Assembly: GCA_003184365.1 (NCBI GenBank)
Contig: NKYR01000150.1
Span: 17,224 to 81,223 of the forward strand
Source: Evernia prunastri
Lineage: Eukaryota; Ascomycota; Lecanoromycetes; Lecanorales; Parmeliaceae
Direction of reading: 5' to 3'
DNA length: 64,000 bases
The stretch's first letter is position 1. Every line of letters starts with the position of its first letter. Positions 12,567 through 22,665 of the stretch are shown piece by piece. The position numbers were made by a program, and so were the translations under genes. Below the pieces are notes generated by a model. The model was not told the origin of the DNA. It did not search any database and worked only from the letters and a program-made list of their open reading frames with translations.

Positions 12567-13301
12567 CTAATCTTCTTCCTCAACGCCTTCAGGCTCAGGA
12601 CTCCAGTCGTCTGGAACAGGGTTAAGTGGACGGAACTCGAGATGATGACTTCCCACACTCTCATCGAATTTCCCGGGTCCCAAACTCGACTCCAGAAACC
12701 TCTTCACTTTCTCATAGCTCTTCTTGTGATGCCGAAGCAGCGCCGTATCATAAGTGAAGATTCTCCGAAATGCTTCTTCAGAAAGAAGTCCCTTAAATTC
12801 CGCAAACTCATACTCCTCCACCACAATCTTGATCGTCAAGACCTTGAAACCCGTGAGGCGTGCAAGCTGGATGTACAAGATATGGCGATGGACATGGAAT
12901 GGGACAGAACCCTCTTTGCCGTAATTCAGCGTGACCTCGCACGACTCCCGGGTGATCTGGTTGCCGGCGAAAGTGGCAATGACATCGTCGTTGATCAGAC
13001 GCGCACCTGGGCCGGTACTGAGGCGGAACTCCACGTGCTGGACGGAGGCTACAGGTACGGAATCAAGGTTTACCCAATTCGTGCGGTCGACGAAGCCTAG
13101 GTCCACTCGAAGGACCGTATGCTTTGGAAAAAGCTCAGAAGCTTCTTCCTGGACGCGCTTGTTGAGTCTGAGAACGGTAAGGTTGCCGCTAGCGATGGAT
13201 TTGCTGTAGATAATATCGCGGAGCTCACGCGGCAGGTCTGAGATCAGGAACGGTGCGTTATTCGACGGAAGGTTTGATTGGCTGTTATTGGTGGAGCACA
13301 T
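12567..13301 (-). CDS. 2EXR/F-box-like small protein, paralogue B
   Basis: An intact 244-codon frame from ATG at 13301. The N-terminal motif LPRELRDIIYSKSIASGN begins near residue 24. It is followed by LTVLRLNKRVQEEA, then ITRESCEVTLNYG, FKVLTIKI, and the C-terminal pair LGPGKF...LEFRPL. The order and spacing match paralogues A, C and D, with closest resemblance to D in the ITRxSC segment. No signal peptide or membrane helix. Function unknown. The unbroken frame with conserved blocks argues that it is a gene rather than a relic. Confidence 0.72.
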   Translation of the reverse strand: MCSTNNSQSNLPSNNAPFLISDLPRELRDIIYSKSIASGNLTVLRLNKRVQEEASELFPKHTVLRVDLGFVDRTNWVNLDSVPVASVQHVEFRLSTGPGARLINDDVIATFAGNQITRESCEVTLNYGKEGSVPFHVHRHILYIQLARLTGFKVLTIKIVVEEYEFAEFKGLLSEEAFRRIFTYDTALLRHHKKSYEKVKRFLESSLGPGKFDESVGSHHLEFRPLNPVPDDWSPEPEGVEEED

Positions 13302-14157
13302 TGTCTCTCGTAGATCAAGGTATCTGATGGTCCACGAGTGTTTGGTGGTGTTGGATCTGCTTGTTGTTGAGGGAATCTTGGTACGGGAAATTCAAAAATG
13401 GAGCACGTCGTATGGGAGCTATATAGATATGTAGGCATGGAGGTGGCTGTGTCATAGTCAGAAGGTGTCAAGGGGACTAGATGTGTTTGTCATACAACGA
13501 TATTCACCTCGCATCGAATTCGAGAAACGTGGGGCCCCACTAGGTAAGTAAATTTTCGGATCTCTTAAATCTAGGTCTATATGCTGTTTTTCGTGAATGG
13601 CCCTCTCGGCTAGAAACTTTCTCTTACATAATGTTGAGTGCCACGTCATCGTGGCTGAATGGCTTTTGAAGATGACCACACTGTCTCCAATCCGTGTTTT
13701 CTGTATCTCACAACGAATGGGATGGTGAAAAGAATTCGGCGAGCCACACCAATTGTCATGGATCCTGTGTGGACGATCCATCCCGGGGGCCATAAGCCAT
13801 GTTATAGCAGATGGGGCCAAAGAGTGGCTACCTACATGAATGATTGTTAAGAGATTTATAGACAAACAAGAGAACCAATGATAGGAAGCCCATGGAAGTC
13901 ATTGGGCAGATAATCGCAAACACTAACAGCATAGTTCGCAAGGTGCGAAGCCGGAAAGAAAGGGGCGTAACAGTGTATGATCCAGTATGTATTACTTCGA
14001 TATACTGCATGCAACTTTCCCGAGTCTAGTCCGTCTTCCGTGCTCAAGTGACCTGAATTTGCTCTTATGAGATGCCTAAGCCCTTTACTCCTGTTGAGCA
14101 CCGTCTTTTTGACAGTGGAGTGTGACTGAATTGCTACCAGCCGGCGAGCATACAAGC
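13302..14157. other. Intergenic, no gene seen
   Basis: The minus-strand frame at 13458-13865 (135 codons) and overlapping frames show no domain or signal peptide and are probably chance. The stretch would hold the promoter of paralogue B and the 3' flank of paralogue C. Confidence 0.35.
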
Positions 14158-14940
14158 CTATATACGCTCGGCTGGCCCCTTTTCCAACCGATGTTGCTCA
14201 AACATGTCCACTGAGCGCTCGGTCTTGCCCTGGGTGTGCTCGCAGGGATGGAACTCCAAGAAGCCTTTTCCGTCCTCCTTGATAAACTTCGCCGGACCCA
14301 GCGCAGGTACTAATCGCTTCCTCAACTCGTGCGTATCCATCGAATCCATAAACAAGCGACGTTGGGGACTGGAGTTCCAGTACTCTGTATGCTGGTCCTC
14401 CCTCACGAGCTTGATTATCAGGGTACTGAAGTGTCTGTACCCGGACAACGCATAGTAGAGCGTCCACGATAGCGAAACACCCGGGTGTGATTTGTCGGTC
14501 CATGCCTCTTTGTCAATCAGGGAGTCTTTATGAGCCTCGATGGTGAAGGTGCAGCAGCCCATGGCATCATTTTGGCGATAGCTGAGATGCCGAATGGAAC
14601 TGAATCGGAATGCATTCTCCAGGTGGGGATCACGGCCGGGGGGGAGACGGAGGCGAATATCGACATTCTGGATGCCCGCGGGAATGTTTACCCTAGTGAC
14701 AATGGTGTCTAGGCGACCTGGGATATTGAAATTGACACGAAATATCGCTTCGTGTTTGATGCGGTGTAATGCTTCTTCAGTGATGGTGGAGCAAATGCAA
14801 AGGATGTTCATGTCTCCGGAGCGAATACATAATGCGATGATCTCGTCTCGCAGCTCACGAGGAATGGTGAGTAACTTGGGTTGCTCATCGATCACAGGCT
14901 GGTGAGCGACAAGAGCTGTCTGTTGGGTTGCCAAAGCCAT
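14158..14940 (-). CDS. 2EXR/F-box-like small protein, paralogue C
   Basis: I chose the ATG at 14940, giving 260 residues. The frame extends nine bases further upstream but has no ATG there. The family motif TIPRELRDEIIALCIRSGDMN sits near residue 25, followed by a VDIRLRLPPG segment, FSTLIIKL, and the C-terminal LVPALGPAKF...LEFHP. It is the third minus-strand copy in a row. No membrane segment or signal peptide. Function unknown. Sequence divergence from its neighbours is large, so the duplications are old. Confidence 0.7.
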   Translation of the reverse strand: MALATQQTALVAHQPVIDEQPKLLTIPRELRDEIIALCIRSGDMNILCICSTITEEALHRIKHEAIFRVNFNIPGRLDTIVTRVNIPAGIQNVDIRLRLPPGRDPHLENAFRFSSIRHLSYRQNDAMGCCTFTIEAHKDSLIDKEAWTDKSHPGVSLSWTLYYALSGYRHFSTLIIKLVREDQHTEYWNSSPQRRLFMDSMDTHELRKRLVPALGPAKFIKEDGKGFLEFHPCEHTQGKTERSVDMFEQHRLEKGPAERI

Positions 14941-16595
14941 GGCTCGCAAAATGTCTTCAATAGTTTGTTTTGGGTTATCAGAGGTTTACTCCTGATAGAT
15001 TGAAATTATGGTCGTGATTTAGACGCGGATCAATTTGTTAGGAGTGTTAACGCGTAAGCGCTACTGTGTTATAGCTACCCCTCATGGTGGCCAATGGTGG
15101 CAAATTAGCATGGACTTCACAGGCTGTAAAGTTAGCCTTCACATCACTCCATAGCTAGACAATGCATCCTTTATACTTCGGGTTCAACACGGATTTATAA
15201 CAACGGGGCTTTGTGCCTTTGATGAAAGCCAAAAATTTGTTATAACACAGTGGTGAGTTGTTTTTGTGAGCGTATTCAAGAGGACTCCATGTTGACAGGC
15301 TCATACTCAAAGGCGCCGGACAATGATATCAGATCTTTCGACGTACTGTGGTTAGAAGGCGCCATCAGGCAAGAGTCAAGATAAGAAAAATAGAGGCTGA
15401 TAAGGCCCAATTCGAGATTTCATCCAAGACATGAAGGCATGACGAAGTTGCCAATCTCAACAAAGCGACACATACCACCATCGGGTCCCCTGTTTTCAAA
15501 GCTACCCTAATGAGTCATTGACACTGCATACACAATAGAAAACGAGACATAACGGCGCATGTGGACAGGAACAAGATATGCACGGTAAGCATTAGTGGGA
15601 AACACAATGACATATGTGGAAAATCAGAAACCTCTCATCAGTGTCCCGTTTAGCTAAAAACTCAAACCCTGATATTTGAAACAAGAGAACAGGTTCATCG
15701 AATACGTCGGGGCCTCACTGGAAGTGAATGCAATACCACCAAATATGCTCAACATCTATACTACTGAGTGGGAAGCTCTGGCAAAGTAAATCGGGTTGCC
15801 TCTGAGAGGATAACGGCATTGCTCAAGAACATGTTAAACACCTTGAAAGCAAATTCGGTTACTTCAAGACGATGCTAGATCAGGTGACGGTCAAACTGCA
15901 CCCGCATTATCAATCAACGGCTCACGGAGAGAAGGACAATTGTCAGGTCCATTACCATAAGCCGAAAGATAGGTGTTAAAAGATACTGGCAGCGCTGCAA
16001 TTAAATAACGACAATCTGAGTATGTTCAAAGCCAGAGTCCACACGAAGTCTAGATAGATATCGTCCGCCATTGATGGAGGGAAACATTTGAGTGGTTTGT
16101 GTTGCTACTGCCTTGTTCGCTTGTTTGCCTAGTATCTTCCATGTATATACTTGTTTGCCTAGCACCTTCCGTCCAAGTTTACCACATTCTTCATGATTGT
16201 ATTCATGTAGCTAGTCAGTCTTTACCCCCATTTACCATAAAATAGCTGATGACCCCGTAATTCGACTCACTGTGCATCATCCATCACCACTGCTGTGCCC
16301 TGCTGACTTTCTCTCATGCTTCGTATACATATAATCAAAAGGTTGAACATGTTTGACAATGAGTTCCACCGTCATTGTGGGTGAAGCATTTCGCCAGGTT
16401 TTGGACACTGCATGGGATATTTTACACTCATAGCCGGTGTTTCTCTTAACTCCGGTGCGGGTAGTCCCGTCAGCACACATCGCTCCCAATACCCAAGCTA
16501 GACTTTTAAATACTGCGTCCATTTCTGATTTCTACCCTCATACCTCTCCATTCTTCTGCCCAACAACCTACATCGAATATCAAGAAGATCCCGAC
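14941..16595. other. Intergenic, no gene seen
   Basis: 1.65 kb between the divergent paralogues C and D. It has no coding frame worth reporting and no repeat I could recognise. It presumably contains the promoters of both neighbours. Confidence 0.4.
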
Positions 16596-17402
16596 ATGTC
16601 TTCCTCAGCGAGTATCGAGAATAGCCGCGACGCCATTGCTCTCGACCAGACAATCAAAGCCACTCACCAAGCAACATTGGCGCCCGCTGAGCTTCCAACG
16701 CCGCAAAAATTCCCTCTCCTCGACTTGGCCCCTGCGCTGCGGTCAAGAGTCTACAAACATCTTATCTCAGCCGGAGATCTCAGCGTCTTGAGGACCTCCA
16801 AGCTAGTCCACCGCGAGGCAGTTCCATATCTCTCACAGGTTGCGTGTTTCCGACTCGGCCTAGGAAGTCCCAACCAGAGTCCAGTGACCCTCGATCTAAA
16901 GACCAGCATCACGTCCTTAGGCCAACTCACCCTGACCGCTCCAGACTACATCCAGCACGTCAGCATCAATATCAACCAGACGCCAGGCGCAGGCCGTACT
17001 GTGGATCCTCATCTTATCCGATGCTTCGGTGGCAACAGCATCACCCGGAAGTCGTGCGTCATCACCGTTACTCTCGGCAACTGTGCCGCTCTGCCACAAT
17101 ACACGCCGGGCGACGAAACCTACGGTGCAATCGCGGCGCTGACCGGATTCAAGGTGCTAAGACTGCACTTCGACCGCGAGCCAGCTCCAGAGGATAATGA
17201 GTTCACGCTGAGAGTTCTTGGGCGGGTAGCGTTGCAGGCGACGGATATCAACATCTTTTGTCGATTGTTCTGGGATAGCTGTAGAAAGATCGAGTTTTTT
17301 CTGGAGAAGACGCTTGGTTATGCTACTGTCCAGGGCGAAGACTGTCAGTATTCTCTTGTATTTTGGCCGAGCGAGTATCAGGTCAAGCGTGCAGGCAAGT
17401 GA
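16596..17402 (+). CDS. 2EXR/F-box-like small protein, paralogue D
   Basis: 268 residues from ATG at 16596. The open frame extends upstream, but this start matches the length of the three other copies and has a reasonable context. It carries LLDLAPALRSRVYKHLISAG near residue 46, then LSVLRTSKLVHREAV, GNSITRKSCVITVTLG, FKVLRLHFD, and at the C-terminus FLEKTLG...LVFWPS, where the LGPGKF block is degraded. It is the only member on the plus strand. Function unknown. Confidence 0.7.
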   Translation: MSSSASIENSRDAIALDQTIKATHQATLAPAELPTPQKFPLLDLAPALRSRVYKHLISAGDLSVLRTSKLVHREAVPYLSQVACFRLGLGSPNQSPVTLDLKTSITSLGQLTLTAPDYIQHVSININQTPGAGRTVDPHLIRCFGGNSITRKSCVITVTLGNCAALPQYTPGDETYGAIAALTGFKVLRLHFDREPAPEDNEFTLRVLGRVALQATDINIFCRLFWDSCRKIEFFLEKTLGYATVQGEDCQYSLVFWPSEYQVKRAGK

Positions 17403-17539
17403 GAAGGAATCAAGCTGCTTTCCCTATACATTTTAGTTGCTGAGCCAAGCATTTTTTGTACTAGTATAAGTCAGATATAATCTTTCGACTTCCCAATCAC
17501 TCTTGTTGATCTCAATTTCATCAGTCAAGCTGAGTCAGG

Positions 17540-18195
17540 AGACTATGAGGCTATACGAAATACATGAATAGTGTTTGGGGCGTAGCAACGCCAGGGTAGC
17601 ATATCAATAGAGGCCTAAACAGGCATATTCTCGCGCTCTAGCGCCAACAACCTCCCATACTCGGTATAGGCTTGGAAAAGTAGCTAAATACACAGGCGAG
17701 GGCGGGCGGGATACAACATAGAAGACCCGTAATGCTCTGCAAGAGTAGAATCGAACAAAGAGCACATTACATGAGGGACGGTCACATGAGATACTTTACC
17801 TATGTCGCAATTCACGCCTGCATGACAGGGGGTTAGTAGGCCTTAATATCGCTTATATCGTTTCAGGCCTTGGTTGGAATGTTGGAATACGTGTCCTCTA
17901 CAGGGGAGGTAGCTCATTAGGAAGCAGCATAAGTAGCTGGCTTCTATCTGCATTTGACTCTTCATTCGAATTGATCTCTTTCAGAGTCATAGCATTCTTT
18001 CGTCCCGCCCGCCCACGCCTGTTGCATGTATATAGCTTCGTTTTTCACTCCAGGTCTATGCTGCTAGAAGCATGGGAGTTAGTCTAGCGCTGGGGTTACG
18101 AGGATATGCCTTTTCAGGCCTCTATTGGACTCAGAGCCCTGGCGTTAGGTAGACGCAACCACGTATCGACTTTCTGTATAGCCTCATGATTGCCA
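17540..18195. repeat. Inverted-repeat element with GC-box arms
   Basis: The segment 17544-17755 reappears, imperfectly and reversed, at 17970-18190. Examples are atgaggctatac at the left edge and gtatagcctcat at the right edge, and caatagaggcct with a mirror-image aggcctctattgg. Each arm contains a GC-rich core like gggcgggcggga next to an acaggcg box. Related single arms occur at 18480-18625, 31380-31530 and 32037-32130. No transposase is present. It behaves like a fold-back or MITE-type element. Confidence 0.6.
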
Positions 18196-18479
18196 TTTGC
18201 GTGATTCAGCCTCATGGTTGCCATTGTTTGCTACAGGGAAGAGATTTAGGATACTAAGCAGTCATACATAACCACGCCAGGCACGTCAGGCACACAGGCT
18301 GATGTCAAGTACCGCCATGTCAGCCATGTCAGCCAGAATAAAAGTAATGTAGAATGATATTCAGTAAGCGGGTGAAAACGCGTCTACCTAGACACACTCA
18401 GTGGTGTCGAGCTGATTCCGTGGCACGCAGTGCCAGATGAGGCTAAGAAAGTACAGCTCGAGGAACATTTCTTAGCTTG

Positions 18480-18625
18480 CCTTGGTATTGGTCTCTTCAC
18501 TCGACTCCATCTCTTTCAGAGGCATAAAATTATCTCCCACCCGCCCGCTCCTATACACAGCTACGTATTCATACTCCTAGACTATGGTGCACAAGCATGG
18601 GATTTATCTTAGCACCCCGAGGGGT
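18480..18625. repeat. Single arm of the GC-box dispersed repeat
   Basis: This lies in direct orientation with the arm at 17970-18095. Shared blocks are atctctttcagag, cccgcccgc, a tatacagctacg-like box and agcatggga followed by ttagtct or ttatctt. The divergence looks like old copies rather than recent duplication. Confidence 0.55.
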
Positions 18626-18639
18626 ACAAAAAACGGCTT

Positions 18640-19657
18640 CACATGGCAATCCTGGGGTTGAGACCGCGCAACGACATTCCACACATTTCCAACTGTATTT
18701 CCAACTGTTTTGATGACTGTTGACGATGATATTTGAAGGCTGCCTTTTTTGGAGGGTATCATAGAAAACCGAGTAACCGCGTACGCATTCTCCCAGAAAC
18801 CTCTTGGCAGCCATTAAGAACCGAACATCTTACGATACCGACTCTTTGATACCACGGAACTGTTGCATTAATTAGGGTGGCTGCGCAGGATAAGCCTTTA
18901 ACTCTTTTCTGACTCTTCTCCGAGTCAAGCAGACCTACAATATCAATTGAAGGTCTTTGATTTTTTGTCTGCTATCTAATCAACAGTCTTGGCCATACAC
19001 AATGAGATTCACCTTCGCCGCAATCTTTCTTGTCAGCCTGCAGATGCAGACAGTTTTGCTGTCTTCTCACATGCTTACAAGTGACCAATAGAAGACCATC
19101 CTGCCCGCACTTAGCGCGGATGACTAAGCAAGTCTTGACAATACGCCTCCACATTTGTAGCTTACAAAACACTCCACTAGATAAACATAATCAATTATAT
19201 ACATGCTCAATCTGCTACCCATTCACTATCTGATAGTTATAAGCCCGAAATCGCAGACTTCTGCATTCATAATTACAATTACACTATAAAGAAAACATCG
19301 TGCACCCTTTACAGACAAATTTATAGTCTTAACATCTATATCATTCTTTTACTATAGAAGAATCACTTATAGTTTCACCGCGAAACATTCACATACATAA
19401 AAGAAATATTTGAAAATCCACCTTTTCAGAAATATTCATCGAGAAAGATCTAGAAAGATTCACGAAAGATTTAGCAGTCACATATAAAGGAACATTTATC
19501 GAGAAATATTCAATTTCAGTGCATCACTATCTCTTAAGTATTCATCGATCGTTATCGAAAATTATAAAGAGATTGAATTTTTCGTGATATCTCTCTTTTT
19601 CTTCTTTGTATCATTGTTAAAATAAGCAAACGAGATCTCAGACTATCAACAGTCAAA
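18640..19657. other. Intergenic, increasingly AT-rich, no gene seen
   Basis: No coding frame is convincing. From about 19,240 the base composition becomes strongly AT-rich up to the LTR at 19,658, consistent with RIP-affected repeat flank. Confidence 0.4.
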
Positions 19658-20032
19658 TGTTACGGACGTACCCTAGCTGTCAGGTACAAAGGGAGTGTTT
19701 ATGGCTATGTGTCAGGCACATAGAGTATTTATTGGTCATTGACACATTCTCATTATCACATAGGCTAGCGGGGATTCTTCCTAGTATTTAAGCGCTCTTC
19801 TCCTGTGTACATATTCGCTCTTTATCTAGTTGTCTTATTCAATTTACCCCCATTAGACTTGACTCTGGGCACGGTTCTGACACTACAACTAGATCATCCA
19901 CCCTTCCGTTCGTACTGACAAGCGAACAGTAAAAGAAAATTGTCATCGGGACCGTTGTGAAGACGTTTCGACGTCAGATCATTGGGCATCCGGGTGTGGC
20001 CTACCTACGGGCAAAACGAACCATTCGTGGCT
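19658..20032 (+). mobile_element. Ty3/gypsy 5' fragment: LTR (19658-19882) plus leader, cut at an assembly join
   Basis: The LTR begins TGTTACGG and ends TTCTGACA, is 225 bases long, and is nearly identical to the LTRs at 22003 and 27458. The following 150 bases match the leader downstream of the LTR at 22003. The fragment stops at the single n at 20033, where unrelated sequence begins, so its end is an assembly boundary and not a biological one. Confidence 0.85.
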
Positions 20033-20033
20033 N

Positions 20034-22002
20034 AGTTCGGCGGTCTAATGGTGCGCCGTTGATTGACTATTTCAGCAAGGGATGAACTCTCCCATGCACT
20101 ACCGATTTTGGTGTATGCTACTGCTACAGCTTAGCAATGGATATTTGCGATACGGGCCCTTCATCTGATACTATTGTACTCCTTTCGAGCTACTTGTGAC
20201 GTAGCCCGAGCACCACGTCGTCGCCCTGAGGCACTACCTCGAAATCAATCAATGTGGGAACAAAAGCAAGTCTCTCCCGAATATTGTGCTGCGCAGGCGC
20301 GACACCCCGCCAAAGTTTGGTGGGGGCTGCACCAAAGAATGGCGGGACCTAAAGCTTATATGCTCGGGAGGCTGATTTTAGCTGCAAATCAGTGACGGGG
20401 GACTGTGGGAGGGGGACTGTCCCGAGTTGAGTGGGCAATCGGTAGTACTCAGCACTTGAGATTAGCGACCAAGAGGTCAGGTCACTTGCCTAAGATGTAC
20501 AAGGCCGTCAATGGCACAGATACGTTGACACGGTATCGTCGGTCTTGTGACTTGCGAGAGTGATATCGAGGGACGAGATTTTGAATTTATGGTGGCGACC
20601 TAGTGCTATCTCGGTCCTGCTACTATCACATGTGCATCAAAAACGTTCTAATCGATGATTGGCTGGTCCCTGAGGTCAGATCACACGTAGAAGCGATCCA
20701 CTATGTAGCTCAGCCTCAGGCAAAAATTTTCTACGTATGATAGAAGATCTGGAATCTATATATAAATCGTCAGAAAAATAAATAGATGCGGGCGAGCGGA
20801 AAGAAGAAGATGTGCGACGAAAAGAATGCGACGAGAAGCAAAAATAGTGAGCAAATAGGCTATATGTAGCTCGCTTAGATGAGTAATCTCGACTGAAAAA
20901 GTCTGTCTCGACTGAAGTCTCGCACTTAATTTCGGTCTTACTAGCTCACAGCTAAACTGTAGCGATTAGTGTTATCTCAATTCTACTACTATCATATGTG
21001 TATTAAAAACGTTTTAATCGATGATTGACTGATTTCTGAGATCAGTTTATACGTAGAAGCGATTTACTATATAGCTCAGTCTTAGGAAAATTCTCAAAAC
21101 AGTTTATATCTGACGGAAATCGTTAGCTCTGAGCTGTATAAAGACGTTGAAGACGACGTGATACGACGAGAATATAAGTCGGATATATTTTAATATATAG
21201 ACGATAGAAATTCGATTTTCAGCGTTTCAGCAGCTGAATTTCGTTATCGCTTAGATCGATGTGTTTTGCTTAGACGATAGTTTCTCTACGAAAGAAATAT
21301 TTTGAATAATAATTCTAATAGTTCAGTCTTCGAAGAATCTCGCGAAGTGTAATAATAACGAACTGTCTGAAAAAGATCTTATTGATATTAAATAATGATG
21401 TCGAGGCGTCTATAGAGAAGCGAGTAAACAGATTTCGAAGTAATCAAATCGAATATGTATTGTCGCTAGCGGCGATAATAAATAATATGATATTTCGTCT
21501 GAAAGGATTCATTTGAAGAACGAAAGAGTTAACTTCAAATAATTATCGTGTAGCGTCACTGATCGTCTAATGATATGTTAGCGATAAAAGTTATTCTTTA
21601 AATCGGTCTTAATTTAGATAAACTCTTCTACGCGGAGAAAGACGACGAAGACGAGATAGAATAACGCGTATAGAGTAGTTTTATAACGAATAGTGATATT
21701 AAATTGAAATAGAATGCGAAGTAGGACATCTCGGGTGATCGGACGTTGTTCTTTGATATTAGTCTCGTCACGAAGTTTTCTGATATCGTTGATAACACGC
21801 TACAGTAGAGAATAATAAAAGACGATAAGATCTTAAAATCTTATGTTTATATGAACGGATCGAATCTCGCATAGATATATCTTGATGATTTTTATCTAAA
21901 TATAACGATTTGCGAGACTCGCGATTTAGATAGTTAATGAATAAATAGTAATAGAGAACGCGGTAACACGTGATAATGCATAAAATTCGGTGTAGAAATT
22001 AG
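20034..22002. repeat. RIP-mutated AT-rich tract
   Basis: No gene is seen. The left part (to about 20,720) has mixed composition; the rest is strongly AT-rich with many TA steps. Two related copies of a ~125-base block (20596-20720 and 20961-21086) differ almost only by C-to-T or G-to-A changes in the second copy, which is the RIP signature. Sparse TAG/TAA-filled frames suggest a degenerate transposon. Confidence 0.7.
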
Positions 22003-22227
22003 TGTTACGGACGTACCCTAGCTGTCAGGTACAAAGGGAGTGTTTATGGCTATGTGTCAGGCACATAGAGTATTTATTGGTCATTGACACATTCTCATTA
22101 TCACATAGGCTAGCGGGGATTCTTCCTAGTATTTAAGCGCTCTTCTCCTGTGTACATATTCGCTCTTTATCTAGTTGTCTTATTCAATTTACCCCCATTA
22201 GACTTGACTCTGGGCACGGTTCTGACA
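22003..22227 (+). repeat. 5' LTR of the Ty3/gypsy element
   Basis: 225 bases from TGTTACGG to TTCTGACA. It contains a tattaagcgc-like promoter region and the string tatttaagcgctc. Nearly identical to the LTRs at 19658 and 27458, indicating recent activity or copies not yet hit by RIP. Confidence 0.9.
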
Positions 22228-22665
22228 CTACAACTAGATCATCCCCCCTTCCGTTCGTACTGACAAGCGAACAGTAAAAGAAAATTGTCATCGGGACCGT
22301 TGTGAAGACGTTTCGACGTCAGATCATTGGGCATCCGGGTGTGGCCTACCTACAGGCAAAACGAACCATTCGTGGCTAGGACTTGTTGACCACAAGGAAA
22401 ACCCCTTACGAGGAGGTACTGCTGCATACGTGCAAGCACCCCAGCATTCGTGCAAACAACCCCCCTAACAAAAAGAACAAACTTCATTAAAGAACAAAGA
22501 CTTCTTTCTCCGCTCCGCATCCAACTCCGCCTGGACGTTCTTCCTTAAGCAGTCAAGAAACCACCCCATCAAGCTGTTACCATTCAAAAGAACACCATTC
22601 AAAGCATTACCAGTCTTCGTGGCACCTCAAACGGATAAGAAACGAGTGTGCTAGACAGTGACAAC

